NCBI GenBank assembly: GCA_036186865.1
Contig: AP025056.1
Span: 28,425,507-28,489,506 of the forward strand
Direction of reading: 5' to 3'
DNA length: 64,000 nucleotides
Source: Eustoma russellianum
Lineage: Eukaryota > Streptophyta > Magnoliopsida > Gentianales > Gentianaceae
Part shown: positions 1-10,108 of the stretch, piece by piece
Numbering within the stretch: the stretch's first letter is position 1
How the letters are laid out: each line of letters starts with the position of its first letter
Notes under the pieces: model-generated
Told to the model about the DNA's origin: nothing
Seen by the model: only the letters and a program-made list of their open reading frames with translations
Databases searched by the model: none
Position numbers and translations under genes: made by a program

Positions 1-1
1 A

Positions 2-3000
2 TTACAAAGTTTAAAGAAAGACTTGCAGCATTGGAATAAACATGTGTTTGGAAATATCTTTGATAAATTAGCGGTTGTTGAAAGAGAAGCAAACATACAA
101 GAAGCCATATATGATTCGAATCCTACAATGGAGAACAGAGCTAAATATCACCAGGTGAAGGCGGAATATCTGAAAGTTTCAAACTACGAGCAGAAGTTTT
201 GGGAACAGAAGGCTCGTTGCAAATGGATTATGCACGGGGATGGAAATACAGCTTACTTCCATAATTTAGTAAAAGATAGACACCGTAGACAGAGTATCAC
301 TCAAATTAAAACCACATCAGGAGATGTATGTCAGACAAAGGAGGCCATTGAGGCTGAGGCGGTGTCATATTTTACTCAGCTATTCAAGGAGGAAGAGGTT
401 CCGAATCCTGACAGCTTATTGCAATACGTCCCACAGTTGATTACTCTTGAAATGAATGCTGCACTTACTCATATGCCTACGCTAGAAGAAGTTAAAACAG
501 CAGTCTGGTCGCTTGATCCAAATAGTGCAGCTGGTCCTGATGGCTACAATGGCTTCTTTTTTCGACATTGCTGGGAAATCATATGCCATGATGTCCACAA
601 AGCAGTACAGGAGTATTTTCTTGGCATCCGAATACCCCAAGCCATGGGCAGTACGTTAATTGTCTTAATCCCAAAGACACAGATTCCAACTACATTTGCA
701 GACTTTCGGCCTATATCACTATCAAACTTCATGTCCAAACTTGGAACGCGTATCTTGACAACTAGGCTTTCTCACATCTTGCCTGACATTATATCTAAGG
801 AGCAGGCGGGCTTCATGAAAGGTAGGGATATCACAGAACATGTTCTTACTGCGCAGGAACTCACGCATGTGCTGGATAAAAAAGTACGAGGTTACAACAT
901 TATGCTTAAGCTGGATATGATGAAAGCATTTGATAGAGTGAATTGGACGTTTCTTCGAGCTTTACTACAACGAATGGGGTTCTCGGTACAGTTTCTCCAG
1001 CTAATATTTAGCCATCTAGAGAGCACAACGTTATCTATTGTAATCAATGGTGCACCATGTGGTTTTTTCAAGCCAACGCGAGGGGTAAAGCAGGGCGACC
1101 CCCTTTCCCCCATACTCTTTATTTTGGTTTCAGAGGCCTTTTCCAGAGGGCTTAATTCATTGGTTGGAAATGGCACTATTAAGCCATATGCAGTGGGCAG
1201 AGTTAGGCCAATAATTACACATCTTGCTTTTGCAGATGATCTGTTGGTATTTATCAATGGATTGCCGGCTAATTTGAAGAAATTTAAGCAATTTTTGGAT
1301 CTATACCAGGAGATAACCAGCCAAAAAGTCAATCTGAGCAAGAGCCGATTTATTACTTCTAAGCATGTTATGCCCAGTCAACTTCGAGCTATGGAAGCAC
1401 AACTTCAAATACATGCTGCCTCATTGCCTATGAAGTATCTGGGAGTGCAGTTGATTAGAGGATGCCTTAGGCCCATTCATTGTACAGATCTCCTTACTAG
1501 TATTGATAAACGAATATTGGGATGGCATAATCGCTTTTTATCCCCTGCAGGAAGATTAACCTTGGTTAAATCAGTTTTGAGCTCTATACCAACACATATT
1601 GTAGCCGCACATCAACTACCAAAGAGTATAATCCGAGCTATACGACAGAAAATTTGTAATTTCATCTGGTCAACACAAGGCACTGCACCAAGATACCATT
1701 GGGTTAGCTGGGAAACATTATTTATGCCAAAGGCAGAAGGGGGATTCGGCATTCGAAGGTTGGAGGATTTGACTAAGGCATACTCATGTAAATTGTGGTG
1801 GTCATATCACAACAAGGATAGTTTATGGACAGCCTTTCTCGCTTCTAAGTATGGTCATCGCCAACATTATATAGCATGCATTACTGATACCATCAGTTGG
1901 AAAAGAATTTGCTCAGTTCATGATTTATGCTCCACACATGTAGTTGGTCAAAATCGATCACAGACATGGACATTGGAATCGAATGGACAGTTCACAATAA
2001 AGTCTGCATTTGATATGATTCGAAGCTCAGGACCAAAATATCTGTCTCACAGGTTTATTTGGCACCGTTTGCAGCAGCCAAATAATCAAATCATACTATG
2101 GAATCTATATCACCATGCATTACCCATTGAAGATAATTTGCGTAGGTTCACTGCCATATGTCCCACATGCTGCCCCTTTTGTCATAACTCCTCAGCCACA
2201 CAAGCGCATTTGTTTTTAAATTGCACATATATTCAGCAGATATGGAAGTACTATGCATCAATAGTTGATGGACCACAGCCAGGTAACATGCATTTATTTC
2301 AGTATTTTATGTCATGGTGGACATCTACGAGTGAGAAATCTTTCCAAGGAGTGTTGAGGCTCATTGTGCCAGGAATTGTGGTCTGGCAAATATGGAAGGC
2401 TTACTCGGCAATGATATTTGGTGAAGAGCAATATCATTCTGACCGGCTAAAAGAAAGTATTAGACGTCATATCTATACTTGGAGTTGCGCACAGCATGGC
2501 AGGAAATTTGTCACTAATGAACAAGATCTTATTATGTTTGGACTGACTCCAAAAATGAGGCTTCAACGTCCACAAATTGTCAGATGGCGTACACCCCCTC
2601 AGGGAAGATTGAAACTGAATGTAGATGCAGCACATGGTTCTATTACGGCATCAGGAGGTGCGGTTTTGAGAGACACAGAAGGCAATTTAAAGGAAGCAAT
2701 TGTATTTTATCTCCCATTGTCTTCCCCATTTCAAGCGGAGCTACAAGCGGCTAGTATGGCACTTTTGTATTTTCTGCAACGTTATAGGCAATTGGATATG
2801 GAGCTAGACTCAAAAGGCGTTGTTGAGTATCTTCAATCTGAGAGTGTTTCTCCTCTTCTTCAGAGTCTAATCATCCGTGGGAATGTTATGGTCTCAAATA
2901 TACCACGCCAGGCAAATGAGGTGGCACACTTGTTGGCTCAGTTTGGGCAACTACATCAAAAATTTCATCAGTTCAACACATTGTCTATGCTGCCTCCTAT

Positions 3001-3052
3001 GGTTAAAGGGGCTCTACTTACAGATGTCTCAACTCCGCATATAAGAATTTAA
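2..3052 (+). CDS. LINE ORF2 protein, partial: reverse transcriptase plus RNase H
   Basis: The reading frame is open from the first bases, so the true start is left of the window; residues here are counted from the first Met at 23. The reverse transcriptase domain spans roughly 150-420. It shows GPDG, a FRPISL segment, LDMMKAFD, GVKQGDPLSP at about 354 and the catalytic FADD at 403-406. A zinc-binding RT-associated region follows, with CPTCCPFC near 713 and a downstream H and C. The C-terminus is an RNase H domain with acidic residues D868, E906 and D929, and an ANEVAHLLA segment where bacterial RNase H has Asp. This order is typical of plant L1 LINEs. The protein would copy LINE RNA at a nicked target site. 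No lesion is visible in this part; the endonuclease domain cannot be assessed. Confidence 0.9.
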   Translation, partial: LQSLKKDLQHWNKHVFGNIFDKLAVVEREANIQEAIYDSNPTMENRAKYHQVKAEYLKVSNYEQKFWEQKARCKWIMHGDGNTAYFHNLVKDRHRRQSITQIKTTSGDVCQTKEAIEAEAVSYFTQLFKEEEVPNPDSLLQYVPQLITLEMNAALTHMPTLEEVKTAVWSLDPNSAAGPDGYNGFFFRHCWEIICHDVHKAVQEYFLGIRIPQAMGSTLIVLIPKTQIPTTFADFRPISLSNFMSKLGTRILTTRLSHILPDIISKEQAGFMKGRDITEHVLTAQELTHVLDKKVRGYNIMLKLDMMKAFDRVNWTFLRALLQRMGFSVQFLQLIFSHLESTTLSIVINGAPCGFFKPTRGVKQGDPLSPILFILVSEAFSRGLNSLVGNGTIKPYAVGRVRPIITHLAFADDLLVFINGLPANLKKFKQFLDLYQEITSQKVNLSKSRFITSKHVMPSQLRAMEAQLQIHAASLPMKYLGVQLIRGCLRPIHCTDLLTSIDKRILGWHNRFLSPAGRLTLVKSVLSSIPTHIVAAHQLPKSIIRAIRQKICNFIWSTQGTAPRYHWVSWETLFMPKAEGGFGIRRLEDLTKAYSCKLWWSYHNKDSLWTAFLASKYGHRQHYIACITDTISWKRICSVHDLCSTHVVGQNRSQTWTLESNGQFTIKSAFDMIRSSGPKYLSHRFIWHRLQQPNNQIILWNLYHHALPIEDNLRRFTAICPTCCPFCHNSSATQAHLFLNCTYIQQIWKYYASIVDGPQPGNMHLFQYFMSWWTSTSEKSFQGVLRLIVPGIVVWQIWKAYSAMIFGEEQYHSDRLKESIRRHIYTWSCAQHGRKFVTNEQDLIMFGLTPKMRLQRPQIVRWRTPPQGRLKLNVDAAHGSITASGGAVLRDTEGNLKEAIVFYLPLSSPFQAELQAASMALLYFLQRYRQLDMELDSKGVVEYLQSESVSPLLQSLIIRGNVMVSNIPRQANEVAHLLAQFGQLHQKFHQFNTLSMLPPMVKGALLTDVSTPHIRI

Positions 3053-3806
3053 TATGCCGAATGCACAACAATCATTTTCACTTGTCTGCCTGTGTCAACC
3101 ATGGACACAGGCAGTATGGGTAATCTCTATACTCTGGCTTCCTCTTCTTGCTTCTTATTCTCAAATTACATATGTCATGTCCGTATCTCGTGATACGGGC
3201 AGACCGGGTATTATCTGTTCATTGCATCATTCCATCATAGTTGAGCTTTACACCATCAATTTGATTAATGCTTTGTTTTCTTTGCATATGACGTATATTG
3301 GCTGCGCTCTGCACGGATACGCTGAGTTATGGAATTTGGAATGCAATATTGTGGAAGGGAGTATACAAGTACAGGACAATGTTGTTGGCCATTTGATGAA
3401 TCGCACTTATTGGAAGATTTTCAAATTTCTTCATCAGAAGGCTAAGCAATGTTTCTATTGGGCTTTTTTCTCTAAACCAAGGCCACATTCGATGCTGTTG
3501 ATGGTTCTCGCATGCTGCCATACACAAAGCTACATTCCGGATGCTGTGTTTCACAATTTTTTCTTTTCTACATTTATGATTACTCCACATATAAATATGC
3601 ACGCTTTTTCCTTCGCCAAGGTTTTATCCACAAGGGTGGTTTTACTTGGCAAGGTTTTAATGCGACATATCATATATGACTGGAGACTACAAATATTAGA
3701 AGCATTATACTACAGTTTTGCTTTTCAGGATGACTATTTGTAATATGGTTTCCCTCCACCATAAGTGAGGCTTTTTAATAAAAATCTGTTCAATAAAAAA
3801 AATATA
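3053..3806 (+). other. LINE 3' region with a 229-codon open frame
   Basis: Sequence between the ORF2 stop and the A-rich tail. It contains an ATG-initiated open frame at 3054-3743, starting one base after the ORF2 stop in a different frame and ending just before the tail. The predicted protein is hydrophobic and aromatic-rich, and I recognise no domain in it. It may be a chance frame in an untranslated region, but 229 codons without a stop is long for AT-rich DNA. Two strong hairpins lie near its start. A tail of A-rich sequence with AATAAAA near 3776 marks the end of the element. Confidence 0.5.
3086..3198 (+). repeat. Two hairpins in the LINE 3' region
   Basis: The first hairpin has a perfect 11-bp stem: CTGCCTGTGTC at 3086-3096 pairs with GACACAGGCAG at 3104-3114 around a 7-nt loop. 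The second has a 7-bp stem, CCGTATC at 3181-3187 and GATACGG at 3192-3198, around TCGT. In other LINEs, 3' RNA structure is recognised by the reverse transcriptase; that role here is inference. Confidence 0.6.
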
Positions 3807-5799
3807 AAATCATTTTATGACAAAAAAAAATATATATTCACATATGTACTGCCAAATAACATTTTAAACATCACGATGGAATAATTTTTGCCTCTTGGCC
3901 GAAAGGGTTGGTGTCCACCAACATGAATTCTTCAACTTGTTGTATGCATGCATGATGCTAAAATGAGAACTGATATCTTTGATTCTATACCACCATGTTA
4001 ATATGTCATGATGGTGTATGATAATAAATTGATATTTCATGACCTTGACATGCTAAACTTTAAATAAAATCATATCTTCCATACTCATGATTATAAAGAC
4101 ATGGTTATGGTGATGATGATGATAAAAATGACATGCAAATACATAAGAGGATGAATCCCATGAAATACACCTTCTCAGGCCATGATCATCAAGATACACA
4201 TCATGATGATGGCGATGAAATCATGTCTAATGATTGAGACTCAAAACAGCCCCATCTTAGAAGGATAAATGTGACGATGATGTGATGATCATCCAACATT
4301 GTAACTTTTATGGCATGCATTATATATGGATTATGATGTACCATAAACACACCAAATCATGACCATAATCATGTAATCACACTCTAATCCTTATGAAAAT
4401 AAAGAAGGGTGATGATCATCTTACATACATATATGAAGATGATGCTAAGTGAGGATCTTAGTACACTTTTTCAAGAAAGTGTACTATTCTTCCTACAATC
4501 CACATAGAGTTGATGAATGCATGCATGGCCTTCCTTGTTTATGCCATACACGGCCTCAATGGGCTGTTTATACCAAGATTTTTCCATGTGTGTTACTCAT
4601 AAGTGTTATCTTGATCACATTCATAAATTCATACAAGACTAGCACACATTCATACATAGTTTAGGCATTCAAGCATACTTTTCATATCCTTGTGATAAAG
4701 ACTTAATTTTAATCTATGCATGCATGTTTTATATGGTGGTAGTAACATAAGAGACTCATTTTTAAACATTCATGAAGAAGCTAAGAAGAATACTTGCCTT
4801 GGTTCTTGAATCTTACACTGAGTAGCGAAAAGATTCCATCTTTCTCTTGGTGTAAGGGGTACACGGCCTAAAGGGCCAAAAGGGGAAAACAATTAGTCTC
4901 TTTTGAAGGATAACAAGGTTATGGATATTCTAAAACTTAATCCAAGTAGGTCTAACCTTGAAGGCTTGAAGTCTCTTACTTTGTTCAACCTAGGACACAC
5001 CTCCTCTTTCCGTTGTGTGGTCACAGATGAAGCCTAAAATGGAGAGGTTTGGAGCCTTTGTAAGAAGATAGATGGTGGAAGCGTAGATTAAATAGGGTGA
5101 GAAGACTTTTACCTTGAAGATTCTTAAGTTGGAAGGCTTGTTTCTTTCTTGCAGAGTGCAAGAATCCTTCTTCCTTGCTAATGAGGCTCACGGTTGGAAT
5201 GGGGAAAAAAAGGATTTTATCTTTGTGAGAGAGTGAAGAGTGGGGAGAAGATGTTTCTAGAGAGAGTGTGAGTTAAAGTAAATGGAAGAGGATAAATGGG
5301 GATTTGTCTTGCAAATGAAAGTTTTATCCTCCTTGGTTTATGTCTTAGACAAAATTTTGGTGTAGTGGAGTGCATGATTGGATTTTCTTGGGTTGGCATT
5401 AATTCTAATGGTTGGCATTCTTACATTGTGTAAGAAATGGAATGATGGAGGGGAAAAGGAATAAAAAGAGGAAAAAGAAAAAATTTTGGGGGAAAAGGAA
5501 GAGGGTGGCCGGATTGGTGTGGTGGGGTTCCAAGTGGGTAGTGGAGTTACTACTTTATCCTTCCTTATGTGGTGTTTTCTTTTTTCCTTTATTTAATTCC
5601 TAAATAAAATTTGTACCATTTATTTATATACATTATTAGTTAGTCCTACACCTATTAAGTTAATTCTTAGTAGTTCTTAAGTTTTATTTAGGGTAACCTA
5701 CACATGATATACCAAGTGCGGTACAACGATTGCACTTGATTTCTATCATAATTTCCTTCGTTCTCTTTATCTCCTAGCCCGGGGGTGCAGGTCGTAACA
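3807..5799 (-). repeat. Gypsy-like LTR fragment A (truncated)
   Basis: Non-coding. It matches the same large LTR family as fragment B in order: the CGGCCGAAAG motif (3899 here, about 28988 in B), a run around 4187-4265 matching 29262-29342, the hairpin at 4460-4485 matching 29535-29559, and a GGTTCCAAGTGGG block near 5527 matching about 44732. Its right end reads GGTGCAGGTCGTAACA, so on the minus strand it begins TGTTACGACC, a plausible LTR start. The left part is missing where the LINE begins. Small open frames here look like chance. Confidence 0.5.
4460..4485. repeat. Conserved hairpin, 10-bp stem
   Basis: AGTACACTTT (4460-4469) pairs perfectly with AAAGTGTACT (4476-4485). The same stem recurs at 29535-29559 in fragment B with a loop one base shorter, although the surrounding sequence has diverged. 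This suggests the stem is a retained LTR feature. Confidence 0.6.
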
Positions 5800-7072
5800 A
5801 ATCATACTGTGCTAAACCCTGAAATCCTCTGAATACATGATAATCAAATGAATCACATATTCAAGGATAATCTCTCGGCATACTTTGTCTATCTCGGTAA
5901 TCTATCTGGAATCATTCTCGATGAACCTGTAAAATGATTCCTGTTCTCTGCAAATAGTGATAAGACAAATATGAGCGATAAACGTAATCGTCCAGCATAT
6001 AGTCCAATTAGATACGTCATGTGGATCATGCATGAGGAGACAGAGTAAGAAAATAATATCGCATAAATAAGAACATAATGAATCGCGTCTCCAAATTAAT
6101 AAATAAAGTGCATAACATAAAGATAAATAAATAACTAATAACAGGCATATCTCTATCAAGTAAACATTCTATACGATCATATCATCAAGATGCGTCAAAT
6201 CCTTATACGAGTCATGCAATACGATATTACGGCGATGCAATACCTTTAAGACAATGTCATAAAAATTCTATATGATGAACGATGAATCAAACCGATGTCA
6301 TAAAACTGTCCATACACAATACGATAAAACATCATGTCATATCATATGATGGCTATAACACTTATCATACGTAAGAACGATACCGCACGACATACTGAAT
6401 GGTTCTCCATATAGTCATCACGTACAAATATGAATCCCGATGAGTCCACATGGTGTTACATCATATGTACATGGCATCTAATAGTGACGTCGATAGGGCA
6501 AAGATCCTTTGTCCTCGACAAGGTGTTACACTCGGCCAAACTGTAACTGTTAATGTAGAGAACTATATGCACATGACACCAACCTTTCCTAGGTTCCAGT
6601 GTCATGTCGGCCTCCGGTCATCGATAACATACTATATGTCCATGACCACCATCATCGTTGGTCAGTGTTACAGCCTCCAAAGCATATCAAATCATATAAC
6701 CATGTGTCGATGAATCAATCGTCTCGTCGGTATAGTTCATTACGTATGAAAACTTTTCGTGAAATGCAAACTTATTTAATACTCAAATAATCTGCATATC
6801 ATAATATACTAACAACTTACTACATATGCCCTCAATTTATATTTTAAATCATGAAAATCTTTCTTCTATTTCAACTCGCTGCCCAACAGCCCCTTTATCA
6901 CACAAAATTATACCTCAACATTTCATCAAAAGATACATCTTATACATATTCAAAATGACCAAAAACCCTAATTTTATATTCCTTTCTATATATTTTCACA
7001 CTTAGTAACAATATACGTAAAGTAATCATATTTTGTATCATACTTGATTTTTATACATCTTTATTTCTGTAA
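5800..7072 (-). repeat. Gypsy-like LTR fragment C (truncated both ends)
   Basis: Non-coding. It resembles the stretch of fragment B from about 7400 to 8408 and on to about 28830. Shared landmarks are a GTGGATCATNCATG block (6011 and 7470), an AATCCCGATG followed by GGTGTTACATCATA block (about 6433 and 7964), a GACAAGGTGTTACACTC block (6517; 8172 and 8236 in B) and AAATGACCAAAAA (about 6953 and 28790). It lies after fragment A in reversed order, so it is a separate decayed copy. It is not the interior of an element: no PBS or polypurine tract borders it. Confidence 0.4.
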
Positions 7073-8408
7073 TGTAGCGGCCCGTCCAAGACTAGGGTCT
7101 CGGCACGGTGCACCTGCCGTACTATGCTACGAGAAGTACAAGACGTCGATACATCTATATGCGCATCGTCATAAACATGTATCGAGCAGCGGAAGCATCA
7201 TAAAATCGACGGAAATGAAACATCGACATAAGTACAACTACTACATCCGAAATTGTGGCAGAAGTACATCATCAATCCAAAATACAATAAATACAGAGCT
7301 GAGTATCAAAATACAAAAACTGTCCATGCAGTCTACTAATCAACTCTCCAAACCTAGTCTCGATGCTCATCCTCTATGAACTCTGGCTCAGGGTCCTGTG
7401 TGTCTGTATGGTAAAATAAAAGGGTTAGCGATAACGAATTGCTCAACAAGTATTTCTGCCTAGATTCGTCAAGTGGATCATACATGGGGACTGGGGTAGT
7501 AGAGACAAATACTGTGAAACACAGAATAAATGCCATGCATGAAAATAATAACCAAAGAATTCATCATAGATGAACAATACCATAATCCAGACAGATACAT
7601 GAACGTGTAAGTAATCAACATTCACCGAACAGATCTAGAGAAACAATACCGTGAACCCAATAGATACAACTTTTAGCATATTTACATAACCATATAATCT
7701 AAATCATTCTTGTGTATAGTCTTTTAGGTTTACTTGCTTGATCGTACTTGTCAACATACAAAGGAAGTCATGACTTAGGGGTACTAGGAGCTCATGAAAC
7801 ATGTGCGTTATGCATGCATTGTAAAATTTTCATAAAACATATAATTTCATGTAATCATGGACTTGACAGATACATGGGTTGGCTACAGCACTTTTCGTAA
7901 CATAAGAATGGTACCCACGACATGCTGAATGATTCCCCGAGTAGACTTCAATACCGTCTATGAATCCCGATGGTCCAACCAAGGTGTTACATCATACGTA
8001 CATCAGAATAACAAAAACGTGTTATGACTGAGATCCCGAGTCTCAGATGCGGTATTACAGTTAATCATAATGTCATTTGCCCCTAACATCCTCCCTATGG
8101 ACCAGACATCAGGCAGCACACCATACAGAACATCATAAATGTAACAGAAAAGGAAGAGATCTCTTGTTCCGGACAAGGTGTTACACTCAGTCAACAGAAC
8201 AAGCGTATACAGAAAGGCAGAGAACCCTTGTCCTTGACAAGGTGTTACACTCGACTATCATACATAAGCCGTATGGAATCACTCGTCTCGCGGTACGATT
8301 CTTTAATCATGAAACTTTAAAGCATTTCTTGTCATAAGAATTTCGTAAACGTGTACGTAAATACAAACTCATGGGTTTTGAAATCATGATGCCAATATGC
8401 GTATGATA
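7073..8408 (-). repeat. Gypsy-like LTR B, first segment
   Basis: Begins TGTAGCGGCCCG, which on the minus strand is an LTR end CGGGCCGCTACA. The adjoining ~60 bp resemble the reverse complement of the end of solo LTR S (40780-40836), both carrying a GTACGGC-GGTGCACCGT block. Short repeats containing AAGGTGTTACA(C/T) occur near 7981, 8177 and 8241. The segment is cut at 8408 by insertion of E1 and continues at 28532. No coding sequence is seen. Confidence 0.5.
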
Positions 8409-8641
8409 TGTAGGATCTGCAAGGCACCACTAGAAGGGGGGGTTGAATAGTGGGTGTGAAAAATATGGTTTTTAAAATAGTTTTAAGCCAAAAACCCAAC
8501 TTCTGAAAACAATTTCTGTTTTCAGGACAAGTTTTGAAACGTTTTGAAAACTAGGTTGCAGGTCTTACAAAATTCTGAAATTTGGAGAGAACTTAGTCTC
8601 AGATGTTCTGAGTATCTCCTAAAAATTTCAGATTAAAATTC
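8409..8641 (-). repeat. E1 3' LTR, part before N1
   Basis: On the minus strand this is the U5 end of the 3' LTR. It matches the first ~235 bp of the right LTR at 25568 and of the LTRs starting at 47651, 49204 and 57579. It is interrupted at AAATTC by N1 and resumes at 17228. Confidence 0.9.
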
Positions 8642-9572
8642 TGTTAGTGTATGTGCCCTAGGCCATGATTTGGATATTTATGTTATGCATTTATTATTAA
8701 TATAAGAGGTTTTATTATCATTATTATTGGTTAGTATGTTGCACAATTTTGATATATGTCCCTGATTCATTATTGTTATAGAGATAAAATAATTTATAAT
8801 CAGTATGAGTATTGATTTGATAATCATGAGATGATTATGTGTATGGTGATACGAATCAATCTCATAGATACTTGTTAGAGAACAGTGTATTGGATAGACC
8901 CATCATGAGATTACTACATGGATTAGCGTCATAAGTAAATCTCATGATAGTCATGTTTTAATCCTTTGACTTGAGATTGTCATAGTTTCCAACATAAGGA
9001 CTATTATATTTTGACATGATCAAACGTTATTCGTAACTGGATAATAATAAAGTTCATGATTGAATGTGATAGAAATTATGTAGAGGATATTGAACAATCA
9101 AGATAGAATTTGTCCCTCTCTTTTGGAGAGATATCTTTGGGCCCCTCGATTAGTGAGACTGTGAAATGCATGGCCGTGCTCAAATGAATTGATAGTGTGA
9201 TCAATATCATTTGTTTTATCAGTCTACTTAGAGATCGAGTAATCATATGTTTGAACTATATAAGTATGACGCTGACCATGACTTATGTTCAAATTAGATA
9301 TCGTGTGACAAAGGGATTAATGCATGCACTATTATTAGGCTAGTTGGACTTTACTCGTATTAATTGGGTAGTTGTAATGCCTTGCTAGAGGCCAATTACG
9401 ACTTGTTGGTTTAATAGAGATTTAATCAACTGCCAATTAATATGGGCCTATCGGGTCACACACAAGAATGCGTATGGCTGAGATTAATAATATTAATAAT
9501 ATTAATATTGGATATTAATTATTATTATTATCATTATCGTTTTAATATTAATAATATTAATATTGGATATTA

Positions 9573-9614
<42 letters not shown>

Positions 9615-9655
9615 TTCGTTTTTGTATATACTTATATCATCGGATAATAACAGAG

Positions 9656-9762
9656 AATCCATATCTGATATGGATTTTGATTGGTGTTAATCTAATCCTA
9701 ACAGAATCCGTATTTGATGCGGATTATGATAGGTATTAACCAATCCGATCAGGAATCGGATT
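9656..9762 (+). repeat. Three 21-nt palindromes in the N1 LTR
   Basis: Three elements of identical length lie at 9656-9676, 9705-9725 and 9742-9762. Each starts AATCC and ends GGATT with partly symmetric centres. They end 9 bp before the TATA-like run and are conserved in the other LTR from about 16789. They look like repeated protein-binding sites of the U3 promoter. Confidence 0.7.
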
Positions 9763-9770
9763 TTGATATC

Positions 9771-9778
9771 TATATATA
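9771..9778 (+). promoter_or_regulatory. Putative TATA box of the N1 LTR
   Basis: TATATATA followed by TGTACGG, about 320 bp before the LTR end. That leaves a plausible R/U5 length and sits just downstream of the palindrome trio. Position and composition are the only evidence. Confidence 0.4.
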
Positions 9779-10097
9779 TGTACGGAGCATGGTGTATCTC
9801 GTACACCACACAACTAGTAGAAAACGAAAGGGCAAGAATCGTTTTTGTGAAAGCCGAATTCTTCAGCCGCGCCGTTTGAAGAGTTAGCACTCCGGGCGGA
9901 AGCGTTCGTGTGGATACCGACAGAGGGTGATCGTATTTTCGCACCTCTTCCATCTGCAGATTTTGAATCTACGGAGGTACTTTTTGATTTCTTTTGTCGA
10001 ATTAAACGAACAACATGGATCCTTGGTAGGAAATCAGAGATCAAGTTTTGTTTTCTGCTGCGCATTTTTGCAGTGATCTCGGTTGATTTCCTAACAG

Positions 10098-10108
10098 TGG
10101 TATCAGAG
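10098..10108 (+). other. N1 primer-binding site
   Basis: TGGTATCAGAG one base after the LTR end; complementary to the 3' end of plant initiator tRNA-Met, the usual Copia primer. Confidence 0.9.

Larger units (their letters stand above)
1..3806 (+). mobile_element. L1-type LINE retrotransposon, 3' portion
   Basis: Non-LTR retrotransposon running in from the left edge. It holds the reverse transcriptase and RNase H part of ORF2, a ~750-bp 3' region, and an A-rich end at about 3776-3806 with AATAAA-like signals. The 5' UTR, ORF1 and the endonuclease part of ORF2 lie outside the window, so the target-site duplication cannot be tested. ORF2 has no stop or frameshift over 3 kb, which suggests a recent insertion. 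The sequence to its right is Gypsy-like LTR material, so it probably landed in that LTR. Confidence 0.85.
8642..10096 (+). repeat. N1 5' LTR
   Basis: 1455 bp, TG...CA. It contains a long (ATT)n run near 9575-9612, three 21-nt palindromes, a TATA-like run, and R/U5 sequence ending CTAACA before the PBS. The copy at 15791-17227 is 18 bp shorter, mainly because its ATT run is shorter. Confidence 0.95.

Noticed and set aside
892..1341. 149-codon minus-strand frame
   Set aside because: Antisense shadow of the LINE reverse transcriptase domain.
3327..3602. 91-codon minus-strand frame
   Set aside because: Antisense to the longer frame in the LINE 3' region, no motif.
7044..8337. Several 60-110 codon frames in LTR fragment B
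   Set aside because: Overlapping on both strands in repetitive non-coding sequence with no recognisable motif.
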